A model generated the notes under the pieces. The model worked only from the letters and a program-made list of their open reading frames with translations, was not told where the DNA came from and ran no database searches. Below, piece after piece: positions 37,168-48,090 of a stretch of 64,000 bases of DNA; the first letter of the stretch is position 1, and the number at the start of each line of letters is the position of its first letter. The DNA lies in NCBI GenBank assembly GCA_037833965.1, contig AP031357.1, forward strand, positions 18,372,001-18,436,000, in the 5' to 3' direction. The translations under genes were made by a program, and so were the position numbers. The stretch comes from Marchantia polymorpha subsp. ruderalis. Its lineage: Eukaryota > Streptophyta > Marchantiopsida > Marchantiales > Marchantiaceae.

Positions 37168-37283
37168 GTGCTGCATTAGCAGAGATGTCTTCTTGAGATA
37201 TTAATCGAATATCAATAACTCGACCTCTACCTCCTGGAGGATCGGCAATGTTCTTCAAGGAAAAAATCTCACCGATGCTCTGA
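37168..37283 (-). pseudogene. Exon-like island (minus strand), unknown
   Basis: On the minus strand a TTTCAG acceptor-like site is followed by a protein-like segment (SIGEIFSLKNIADPPGGRGR, then VIDIRLISQED). The composition then becomes AT-rich. It could be a single exon of an unknown gene or a remnant. I do not recognise the family and see no neighbouring exons. Confidence 0.25.
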
Positions 37284-38119
37284 AATTGACCAAGAAAAGA
37301 AGACATGAACTCAATGGAGTCATAATTTAGAGCCCTGTTAAAGAGCTAAAGAATGGATTTGACATTTTTTCAAGAGATGTTATTAATCTTTGTAATAGCA
37401 TCAGCTGACATAGATTATGACAATAGCTAGTATAGCACTATTTCTTCAACACGCCCACGTAACTGCCTATGGTATGCATCTAATAGTATCTCAGACCATG
37501 AAATGAGCTACGTGCCATCACGTTACTGGACCTGTCCCAGAATTTATGGTAATGTCTTTTGTAGATTCCGCATGGCTATGTTTCTTGATACAAGATGCCC
37601 GACAGAGAATATAGCGAAGATGTAGCGCGAGCAGAAGAGTAGCTTATCAAGTTGTCTGAGGTTACTAGAGCATGAAGCATGTGATTCGTATTCTGGTTTT
37701 CTTACGCTACTCTCCTTGCGCCCACACAGCGCGAGGGCCAGAAGACCAAAATTGTTTCCATGCATTTAAGGAATGGAGGAAATCAATGATCTTGTCGTTT
37801 TTGTTGTTTTACACAAGAATAAAGACTAACGCTGAAACCTGCATACGGTTTTTGTGATGCAGGGCTCCATGTGATCACATATTAAACCCGCTACTGTAAA
37901 GCAGCCATTTTCAATGCAGGAGATGCTGTGGCTTCTTACTCTCGGAAACCAAATAACATAGCAGAAAGGAAAGGAAGACCCCATCAAGTATTACAAGGAT
38001 GGAATTTATGAGGGTTAAGATATGGTTAGGCCCAATGGCAACTTCTCTTTCCTCAAGTTAACCAAATGCAGAACTACAGAAGAGCTAATAACAGCTCTGC
38101 ATTCCTCCATGCAGGAAAC

Positions 38120-38186
38120 TGTGGCTCTCGGCCTTCATTTACTCGGGTCTTGAGGACACCCGAGTAAATGAAGGCCGAGAGCCACA
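38120..38186. repeat. Perfect 29-bp inverted repeat with 9-base loop
   Basis: Arms 38120-38148 and 38158-38186 are exact reverse complements; the arm starts TGTGGCTCTCGG. The loop is 9 bases. The arms are GC-richer than the surroundings. Transcribed, it would form a perfect hairpin long enough to be a Dicer substrate. It may instead be a very young foldback insertion. It lies 190 bp from the DCAF1-like remnant. Confidence 0.9.
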
Positions 38187-38371
38187 ATTTCTTGGACAAA
38201 ATTTGCTGGTAGTGTACAAACGCCCTGTGGTAGACTAGAACACGCAACAAACATCAGCAAACGGCTTCTGAAGATATTATAGCCGCATACGCAAATATGA
38301 ATTCTTAAAAATTAAAATGATATCACAGTTTTGGAGCAAACCATGCCACCAGAACAACTGCCTTTCTGGAC

Positions 38372-38545
38372 TTACCTTATGATATATATAGTAGTCAACA
38401 GCCCCTGAGGCCAAGGAATTCTAAAGAGGCACATTAATATGCCACTCACCGTCAACAGCACTCTAAATGCTGCAAGTAGCTGTTGAACGACCCCGCGATC
38501 CACAAAGGGTGAAGCAAGCTTGCGATGAGCTGCTAGAGAGCAGAT
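38372..38545 (-). pseudogene. DCAF1-like exon remnant
   Basis: The minus-strand frame reads LICSLAAHRKLASPFVDRG and continues with VVQQLLAAFRVLLT and a weaker tail SGILMCLFRIPWPQGLL. The first part matches the armadillo-like region of plant DCAF1, the DDB1-CUL4 substrate receptor, where from memory the line reads close to LICSLAAHRKFAALFV followed by a Gly-Gly. Here the second Gly is Val and the later part is diverged. Acceptor-like AAG|TTG and donor-like AAG|GTAAGT edges are retained. No other DCAF1 exon is recognisable nearby, so this looks like a fragment of a duplicated, intron-containing copy. Confidence 0.5.
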
Positions 38546-38899
38546 CAACTTCATATCGCATGGTCATGTCCTTCGATGAGCTGCTTTCTTTGGACCGGCG
38601 CTTCCCATCTTCTCGAAACATTGCAAGCAGAAAACCTCTCTCCGACTTGCCAACGAATCCACTTCTACATCACAATTATTTCTCAAATTCAGTTCAAATT
38701 TATGACCCATTATACCATTAATAGTTTCAATAACTTCAAACTATTAATGATTTCATATGGACGGGGAGGCAAACAATCTCGTGGAGCTTCACACGCGAAA
38801 GAATTACTTGCAACGCTTCGAAGTACAGTAGGTACTCACCGGAATAATGAATGATTTACAATTGTGCAACGCTGAGATTAATACCTATTTATTAAGATG

Positions 38900-40850
38900 A
38901 AATAAAAATCGTAAAGTATGTTCTGAAAACCATCAATGAACCCAGAATGGAATAATGAATCATTTACAAATGTGCAACACTACATTAAAGTGCCCGCTTA
39001 CTGAGATAAAATATAAATAGTAACAAATATCACAAATAAAACATCAATGAACCCAAACCCATAACGTGGTAACATACACTACTAGTATCAAATTGAAACA
39101 TACATTGTAATAGTTTTTAGATTTTTCAATTCTAACATGGTGTGAAGATAAACGTGCGCGCACAATGCAATCTTGTCGGAACATAAGTGTAGAGAATTAT
39201 CATAAATAATGTTAAGATCCAATGAAATTGAATGTAGACCTTCTTTGACCTGTAAATTTATCAGAAGAGAGCTAACTCCAATTAATAAGCAAAGAGTTCA
39301 TGTTATATCTCTTGATTGTATAAATTTTCGTATATGAACAAAATATCCATTATAAAAAATGAGTGTACATTATCAACTCATGTAATTCAGAGATAGGAAT
39401 ATTTGTTACTACAATTAAAAAAAAGCCTCGAGAGAGTGCGGAGCAAGCTAAATCTGTATTTTGTATATCAAAATATTATCTCTCTACACAAATTGATCAA
39501 GATGAATGTTTTTGTGTCAAAATTCTTGGCATTCAAAGTATTTGAGGGCCAAGAAATCTCTATGAACTAAAAATATTGATGATACTTTCATAAAAGTACC
39601 AGACTTGACACAAATGCAATTGAAAGAGAAACCTTGCAAATTTTCAGGTGTATCGTTCAACAATAGACAAAGGTAGTAACCGAAATGCCACAAGCATATT
39701 CTTCAATAGAAGAAGGAAAAATTATCTAACTGTAACATATAATTGGAAAGTGCCACGAAAATCCTTGGAATCTATTAGCATTCCCGGAAGTACTAAGGCT
39801 TCAGTGTATATATATAACACATCTATACTGATGATACATATATCTCCCAAACATATGTGTCACATCCGTTGGGGAGAATTTTCCCTAATCCTTGTACATA
39901 TTGCATCATGATGCTCCATGTTTGAATACAAATATGATTTTACAAGATATCACTGCATTCAACCAATCGTTGTACTTTTTGTATGACGATGTTACATGTC
40001 GAATTCAAGCAAGCCTTCCCAAAATATCATCACACTCATATGACATAGTTTGGACATATGTAACAAATGTAGATATGTCCAATTTGTTTTTACATGCACA
40101 TCCAGGAATTTACTTACTCCAAACGAATCCCGACACTTCTAAGTGTCAAGTCAAAGGCAAAGAATCGGTTATTCACGAGTTGTCTCGGATTAAGTAAGCA
40201 TATATGGGATAACAAGGTCAATGTGTAGACGACTTAGACTTCTGATTCGAGCCTGCACTAATTGAAATAAACTGCTGATAGAGGGATAGAGGTTTCTTGC
40301 TTTGGATGCCAGTTACACGATGAAAGCATTAGGTTTGAAGTTATTTGTGAATTGTTCTCCAGCTTGAAAACATTTTATCAAGTCTAACATTCACTGCAGA
40401 ATCTTGTCATCACATTAATTGATTCAAAGTGAGTTAGTGTCAACTTGAGGCATTCATAGCACTGAATTGTAATGAAAACCTTAGATCATAAAACTGGATT
40501 AATCCATCTCTAAATGAATTTCCTCGCTTCATCTTCCGGGAGATTTCGCACTTAAAGTAACGTGTTAGTAGTAATTTTTTTCTTAAAAGCTGAGAGAAAG
40601 AGTGTAAAATTTCAAACAACTTCAATATGAAAAAGAATAGCAAAGTTGAACACACTTATATTTCCTATCCAGAATGCATGTGTACCTGTTATAAATATTT
40701 AAAACACAGTACGATCAATCTAGATAAATGTAGAATTGTCTTTTACATCAATTCTAGATTCTCTTGGGATTATGGAGAAAACTGTCAGGAGCTTGCATTA
40801 CCAATATGCTCTCAAGGATGAAACTAACATAATTCAATCAGATTAGATAT
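38900..40850. other. AT-rich, no supported gene
   Basis: AT-rich DNA with short frames only. The 101-codon plus frame 39892-40197 and neighbours have no recognised content and unfavourable composition. Confidence 0.5.
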
Positions 40851-40887
40851 ATACATGATAAATCTGAAAACAAAGATCTTGTTCTTT

Positions 40888-40948
40888 CACGTAATCGAAG
40901 ACCTTGACAAATCTCGCTGACAGAGCTGGAATTCGTTCTTCAGCCCAC
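40888..40948 (-). other. Exon-like island (minus strand)
   Basis: A CTTGCAG acceptor-like site is followed on the minus strand by a protein-like segment WAEERIPALSARFVKVFDY. It may belong with the island at 41501-41807 as one small gene. No family is recognised and the joining phases are not established. Confidence 0.2.
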
Positions 40949-41500
40949 TGCAAGAATGTTTGGATTTTATGTCTAACTCCAAGGGTGAAGAGACAATACC
41001 CACTCCAATGCAATTTTCTGTCTAAATGTTTAAAGACGAGAGGAAAGCTTTGTTAATTTATACATTTTCTATAGTCTGAATTACAGAGATATCAAGAATA
41101 GGATAAATTACGAGAATAGGATAAAATTGATTTTACAAAAATGTCCTCAACAGATCTGAACCACGGAATTGAATGGTAAAAGCAAACATTATCGCTCATA
41201 GTGAATAATGTCTGATCGTGTATGCTTCCAGAAATTTATGAATCTTCCAAAAAGGCAAACTGACAATTTATAACTTACAATGTCCATAACTTGGTAGTGA
41301 ATATTCAAGATAGAAAATTTCACACCGTACATCATTTTCAGGAAGATTCATTTCTCAAAAGTATAAGTGGCTTCTTTCCATTTCACAACGGAGACGATAT
41401 TGCAAAATTTCTTTTCTGCGAGATTCTGACAGTGTCTTGACCTGCAGTTTCCTGCTATTTCCTCAATTCTCTTCTATTCTTCTAATCACATCTTAAATCT

Positions 41501-41807
41501 TTAATATGCTTGACCGGGTGAGTAATTTCGAGTAACCTGAATTGGTCTATGTCTCATCATATCTGCTCTAGACCTCACGGCTCCTGAATTTGACAGTTTA
41601 TTCACCTCGTCATCGTCAATGCCCACGAATCCCTTCTCGTCAGATTTAGCTATCCTCATCTCGGTGAGATCAAGATCGTACAAATGAAGGTTGCTTTGAT
41701 GTTCTCCTTCCTGTTGCTTCTGACTTCAAGTTTTTCTACATTTGTTGGAACGGAGGAGGTTCTGAATCGGAGCCTAGAGCACCCTGATTATCGCTAAATT
41801 TGTTCAT
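41501..41807 (-). other. Possible small two-exon gene start (minus strand)
   Basis: An ATG at 41807 begins a 23-codon acidic frame (MNKFSDNQGALGSDSEPPPF). About 60 bases further on the strand, a second open segment reads YDLDLTEMRIAKSDEKG and continues acidic to about 41520. Both have protein-like composition. Together with 40888-40948 they could be exons of a gene running leftward. I do not recognise it and the splice sites are not certain. Confidence 0.25.
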
Positions 41808-42616
41808 CTTTTACGTTGAAATGAAATCAGATACCGCCTCTGCTCGTACATCGCGACCATTAATTGACCTGGATGTTTTCATTGCTGTATGAAGGTCAGT
41901 AAAAGGCGCCTTCTGCTCTTCGACGCTTTATTCTAGCACTTACGTCAAGTTGCGTCAAGTTTTGCGAAATACACATGCCCACCTTTTGTCGCACTTTGTT
42001 GAGAATCTCTTATCAAATTTCAAGAAGTCTCAAGAATTCCTCCCTTGAGCTCTATTGGATCTTGCTAGGGCATGTCAAAAGCGCGATTGAATTAAGAGCT
42101 ATACACACGCTCCAAAATTTGACCAATTTAGGAACATATACACTGCTAAAAATCACATGTTCTATTTAGAATCACCTTGAAAAGTTTACTTTTTATGAAT
42201 TTATAGCAGTTTTAGTAGCCACCGAAAGTAATATGTAGTTTGTTATTATCCTAAAGCTACTTAAAAACCGATTTCTAATTGCATATTCAATGTGCAATCC
42301 ACAAAAGAAATAAAATCATCAGACCTCGTACTAGTTATTATTAGTTCCACTGATATCCCAACACTTACTCTCATTGTAAAGTGATGTTTCTCATTTGAAT
42401 GAAAAAAATATATCAATATTTGGGCACATACAAACAAAAAAATTCCGATATACAAGTGATTCACATTCTAATCGAAATACTTGTCAAGCGTAAAGCATCT
42501 CCAATAAGTCACATACTTTTCAGTAGGTTCCTGGTCATATACATATGACTAAGCTATTTGACTGACAGCCAAGACATCCTCCATCTTGGCCACTGCCACC
42601 AGGGCCACGACGAATA

Positions 42617-43171
42617 ATGACAATTGTTCTGCTTCTGCTCTTCGTGATTTTCCTCGTCTCAGACGAGAAAAGCCTTAGCCTTCCGAGCTCACGACATCGC
42701 TCAAGTGATCATCCACAGCACTTGGTTCCAGAAGTCCAGCTTCTTCTTTCAGCACCTACGCACAGCTCAACGATCTTTCAGATCCAGAGACCGAGCTATC
42801 TATTCTGCTCGATATCTTTGCAGTAAACGTGGTGGAATTCCGCGCATATCATCCCATTCTGTCACGAATTGGTGAACAGCGGAACCATGATAACCATCAA
42901 ATCGGATCCAACTATCCATGCGGTTGAAGGAGGAGATGGTTTATCTGAGCCCTGGTCTATCCACAATATTCAGAAGAATCTTCAGAGACTGGGAATGAGA
43001 TACAAGGTTCAAGCACTTCCAAAGACAGCTTCGGGCCGAGATCAATCCCAACACAAGCTTCGGCTCAGTGTCCCGGCTATTTACAGGATATTCTTCATGA
43101 ATATGGGACAAAGGTGAAAGTCCCCAGAGGATTATTAGGAAAATCGTTTGAAGTTTTAATCTCCTCAATTT
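42617..43171 (+). other. Overlapping open frames, possible decayed gene
   Basis: A 69-codon frame starts with a hydrophobic signal-peptide-like stretch (MTIVLLLLFVIFLVSDEKS). Downstream, different frames carry protein-like segments (LNDLSDPETELSILLDIFAV in one frame; YLQDILHEYGTKVKVPRG in another, ending at TAA near 43171). The frame changes suggest decay or unresolved introns. No family recognised. Confidence 0.2.
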
Positions 43172-43408
43172 AAGCCTTTGATGGCCGTTCATCATATAGC
43201 AAAAAATAAATAATTATTCGGACAGAAACCGTGAATTATTCTGAACATTTACGAAGTTGGTAGGTGAGAGAAGCCGTGTGAATCTTTGGATCAAATGCTT
43301 TCGTATAAAGATTTAACATATAGTTTTTTGGGGGGTTAAACGGAAAATATAATCACATACATGCAATGTATGTGGAAGGTACTTGAAAGGTAGATAGGGG
43401 AAGTTTTC

Positions 43409-44054
43409 TTGATGACGAATTATCAAAGCTGTCGTTATCAATGTATCTACATTCAGTTATGTTGGAGAAGCCCGCGTGAGAGTCATGGTAGCATCGCACT
43501 GTACAAGTCTTATGATGTACAGAGTGGGATAGCGACTTTTACTGCACAAATCGTCCGATATGAACTGCGTGGTAGCAGCTCTAGCTGTGCTTTTTTGTAC
43601 CGGGGGAGGAGATATATGATCCGCAGGGAAGATCTACGATTTCCGCCTTTAACGACTTTGCAAAGGTTGCGTGAATATCCGAAGACCGATTGTTCTCAAA
43701 GAAACTGCTTTATGACCATTCGTTGTTTGGTAACCTCGCACTGGACATAGTCTTTTAGTGGTTGTCGTCTCAAAGCCTTTGCAGGACTTTCATCTGCCTC
43801 GATATGGCCAAAATGGACTCATCGCAAAGATATGCATATGCTGGTACGCAGATTGCTGATATCCTGACATCCGAAAATAGTGAACCCACTGATCATTTTT
43901 CGGCACCGAAGGCTTTTAAATGTCTGCCAGGCAGGAGCTTGGCCGATCGACTCTTTCAAACGTCCAAGGATGAGTCCTGTCTTTGTGAGAAATGCGATTC
44001 AATGCGGGAGAGGATCTCAAGGAAGTACTTTGTGCACCAGAAGATCACTTCTAG
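43409..44054 (+). other. Possible unknown gene in two frames
   Basis: Frame 43409-43750 (113 codons) holds FTAQIVRYELRGSSSSCAF and RGRRYMIRREDLRFPPL. Frame 43762-44091 holds ILTSENSEPTDHFSAPKAFK and a CLCEKCDSM segment that could bind metal, then reaches a donor-like A|GTACGT at 44054. A TTTGCAG acceptor-like site near 43787 could join them. The composition is protein-like, but I recognise no domain and the join is not proven. Confidence 0.3.
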
Positions 44055-44336
44055 TACGTCCTTTCCAGTAATTTACCTTTTTCTTTATTAATCACGTTTG
44101 ACATTGACCTGAGAAACTCATGGCTTATCTTTTCAAAGCTATCCACCCCGAGCTCCGACGCTTGGTTTTGTTTGCTCATCTTCTGCCGTTATATAAAAGA
44201 TCTTCAAGAGACCCAATGGCCAAGTGCGATTGCAAACGTTCAGCACTGCATGGTTATAAAGATTTTTTCTTTCAAGGCGATTGAAACATGATTCCCTCTG
44301 TGAGCATTTAGTGGGTCGTGGAAGGGTCGTGGTCGT

Positions 44337-44378
44337 TTGCATCTGCATCTGGTCCCCGCCGACCAGATGCAGATGCAG
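44337..44378. repeat. Near-perfect 18-bp inverted repeat
   Basis: GCATCTGCATCTGGTC (44339-44354) is the exact reverse complement of 44361-44376, with a 6-base CCCGCC loop. The pairing extends by T-A and a G-T wobble outward. The arms contain an internal ATCTGC duplication. Confidence 0.8.
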
Positions 44379-44549
44379 ACCCGTGGCCGTTGGGTCTTTC
44401 CGTGGACTGTAAAATCTCTTCCTTCATTTGTTAGAATGAAGATACTCAGGCAGAAATGTGAAGCGGTTTACGGTGTTACATTGGACACTGTAAGGTTTAG
44501 CCCTCGAGGTGTACTTCCTTTCATATCACCAAAATTTCTTATATTATAA

Positions 44550-45169
44550 ACTTGGAGACAGCAGACAACGGAAGCACCATAATATGTGACTACTATGTGG
44601 GTGGGAATATTATTAACATACTTTGAATGTAAATACATTATCAGTTCCAACATGTGGCCCTCTAGAATGGCGTAAGTAATTTCGTATTCAAAATTCATAA
44701 AGATTCATATTTCAAAATCAGAACTCTGAAAATGGAGGCTTAAGGATTGGAACCGTTTAAAAAATTTCAAATCTTTAAGATCGAGAAAAAATATCATAAT
44801 GATTGTCTAAAATGTAACGATAATCTGTTCTTTTGTGGAAATAACCAAATCAATATCAAACTACATATACTACTCGAATGTGATCCATGCACAAGCTCCA
44901 TATGATTACAGCTCTGTGGATGAACTCTAGCATCACTAACCGGTGATGCTAATTGTTGAAATCGATCTCGTCCAGATATTTTAATGTTTGGGGTCGAAGC
45001 AAAGCCTTACATAGTTCTGTACCCTGAACACAAGTGAGTAAAATTTAGACAGAAATCGAGAGATGAGGTGAACTATCAAAATCTTGTGCTTCTCATTAGA
45101 CTTGAACATACGATTGTTGAATGTCCAAACGGAACAACTTTAACGAATGTTATGATGGAATTCACTAAC
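44550..45169. other. Intergenic or intron, no supported feature
   Basis: AT-rich sequence between the hairpin and the last identified exon of the minus-strand gene. It would be an intron or 3' flank of that gene. An 8-bp inverted repeat (AGCATCAC and GTGATGCT, about 44929-44950) is the only structure noticed. Confidence 0.4.
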
Positions 45170-48090
45170 CTTTGGCACATTCGTTGTCTGCCTGGGGCCT
45201 TCATACTTGTGACCCATGATTTTCATCCAATCTTCGTGTATTTCTTTAGATGACACGATAATACGGATTTTTGGTAAGTTCTGTAACACTTGCAGATGTC
45301 GCGATTTCTTCTCCCTCTTTAAAACACCAGCTTTCACTTTATGAAGAGAGGATTTCCCCGATCTTGTAACTGGCGGAGAACTATCAATAGATGGTGGATT
45401 CTCACAGACTTTCGTGCCAATCGAATGAGCGGGAAGATTAGTATCATCAGTCCCAAGAGGGCTTGGAAAGATGAGTTGTCCAGAGTATGATCCATCCTGC
45501 AAAACTGAAAATCCACAAAATTCCTCTTAGTTTCAATATTGAAACAACAATATCTCCTGAATCTACCGTTCCATTCTTGATGTGGATAAGTCGGATGTTG
45601 ATTCGGCTGTTAAGGAACTTAGAATATCCACAAAAAATGTTACAATATGGTCTGTACTAATAAAGGGTTGCGTTTAAGCTCAACATAAAAAGTTACAGTA
45701 GCCCCCTTTGCCATGGCACGGAGAAATATCGACAGTCGAGTGGTGGTGCAGTTGTTCCAATGTCACCATAAGCTCTTACTTTTCTTTAAGTTTCCAAGTA
45801 ATCGTTAACATTCGAAGTTTTAAGGAAAATGGGGCTGTAAAGAACAAAAGTAACTCAGTCTTACTGATATATTTTGACAAGTAGAATGTAGATTGAGTTT
45901 GGATTGAGGACACTGGTACGATCTTTGCATTTCTCCGGTGTGTATATGCCTAAAAAATTAAGTTCAAGTCTACGTTTCTGATATTATGCCCATACAAAAA
46001 AATCCACGATTGTCTTTTACTTCGAGGACAAAGGAAAATCTCACCGGATGTTCCCGACCCCATATTTTCAGTCCATCCTAGCGCGGTTTGGTTCCTCGCC
46101 GAACTGTTTGGAAGGAATTTATCCGTAGCATTCGAAAACTGCTGTAAATCTGGCTCCCAAGTATCAGTACTGTCTTGATCTGTCCTCTCCAACACCTTTT
46201 TCCCCTTTCTTCTCATGTACGAAATGGGTAAGTAATCTGAGCTATCTGAATTCAGTGTCTCGGAATATCCTATCTGGACCTTTTCATTCACTGAAGTTGA
46301 TGTCTTCTTCGCCTCTTCATCCTCGATAGCGAGGTGAGGTTTGTAATTTTCACACGACTTCTTCTTGAAATTTTTCCTCCTGAAATACTTCATTGTTCGT
46401 TCAACTTCATCGGTACCTAGCATGCCAGTTGCTGACGGTGATGTCTTCTTCACGTATTCATTGTCCATGGCAACGAGAGGTTTGGTATTATCACCACCAT
46501 TCTTCTTGAAATTTTTCCTCCTTTTGAAGTACCTCATCGTGCAATGTCTTTCATTGCTTCCGATCACAGCCTCACCACCTTTGCAATCGACTCCACGTTG
46601 TCTAGCACATGTTTCATTCTTCCCCTCGATGTCATCACAACTCAGAAGCTTCTCATGTCCACGATACTTCTTCTCCTGGGTGTCGGATGTCAACGCATTC
46701 ACATGAGCAAAAATAATTAACATCTCAACTTCATTTGCACCTTTTGAAACATGTCTTCTTTGCGAGTTTCTATAACCCTCATCCTTTCCAAAATGATTTC
46801 CTCTCTCGATCTTCTTACATGTCCATCAAAGCTTGATTATGTACGTACCAATCAAATGTACGTACCTCGATGTCATGGATATTGCTAGATGGATCTTTTA
46901 CAGTCAGATCAAAATCGAAGATTTGTTTTCCATCCTCTTCCTTCTCCACATCTGAACTTGAAGGAGTTGCATTCAAGTCAAAAGAGCCGACGTGCCCACT
47001 TACAACTACCCTGCCTTCCTTGTCTTGAACTTCACTTGAATCTTTCTTCCCTTTCCCTCTAGACACTTCATTCTCATCATTTTGGAAGGCAGCGGCCTCC
47101 ACCCTTCCCGTTGATCCTGAATCTTCCTGCATTCCAAGTGTGCATTGCGGAGATAACTCAGGACTACTCTCCTCATGTGAATCAATTGTTCTACTTAGAA
47201 GCTGCATCTTAGTGCAGGAAGTCTCTTTTATCACTGTGCTCAGATATTCGAAATCATCCTCGCTCTCATTGGCAGGCTTGTCCAGTGTGAGAACCCTAGC
47301 TAGATTAACACTTCTTCTCGGCTTTGGTTTCGTCCCAGAGGATGATGCGTTTTTGTCGTCATCTCCGTTATATGGACCCTTGTAATGACCTTTGGTCAAC
47401 TCTAGCAGACAATCATCTCGACGAAATCTGGAATTGGACATTCTGATCTTCTTTCGTCCGCACGCCTTCTTCCTCCTAAGTCTTCCGTCAGACTTTTCTA
47501 TGCTGCTGGAGCGGACGCCGGCATCAGCCGACGTCAGAGCACCTTCATCTCGAAACCCATCCTCATCTTGTGCATCGGAACTTGAGCCAGATCCTGCTTC
47601 CCCTCCAATATCGCGAGCACTATCCGAACTTCTAGCCATTGCCACTGCCTTTGTCGTATAAACCCCGTCCCAAGGCGACCTCCTAGCCCAGTCTGGCACA
47701 ACCACATCTGCACTCATCAAAATGCTTGATAGTCTTTTGGTTTTGCACTTTAAAGCCCGAAGCCTTCCCAAGGCCACATGCTGCGAATGCGTCGAAGCTT
47801 TCATCGACGGATCGAGAGCTTCGGTCGCCTCCATTACCTCTGTCTAAGACTTGTAACAAGCTGACTAAACCGCCAACATCAGTCCCAAGTTCACCGCTAA
47901 TTCTCGCTCTCACCTTCAGACTGACCTGTCTAGTTGACTGAAAGTCCACATTAGTCCATGACAGCCCTTGCTCCCTTGTGTGCTCAATCGATTCTAACTG
48001 GGAATCGTAAGGAACCAAACCGCTGGCAGGGAAAAAACGTCGAGTGGGAGCTCCCCTAATAAACTTGAAAGGGGCTCGATATAGTTTCAT
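45170..48090 (-). CDS. Basic, FDLN-motif protein of unknown function, partial model
   Basis: Exons that join in phase: 48090-47838, 47707-46866, 46813-46045 and 45504-45170, giving about 730 residues; further exons at lower coordinates are likely because the last ends at a donor (AAG|GTTAGT). An alternative start is the Met at 47834 with no first intron. The 46814-46865 intron is only 52 bp; a later acceptor is possible. The protein is hydrophilic and Lys/Arg- and Ser/Asp-rich, with clusters such as RRKKACGRKKIRMS and, near the middle, SFDLNATPSS followed by IFDFDLTV. FDLN-type motifs recur in plant nuclear regulators. The third exon carries an internal duplication: MRYFKRRKNFKK and MKYFRRKNFKKK, each followed by a similar 30-residue segment ending KKTSxSxx. 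A Val-Val-Pro-Asp-Trp-Ala-Arg-Arg segment lies near the N-terminus. Likely nuclear; function unknown. Confidence 0.6.
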
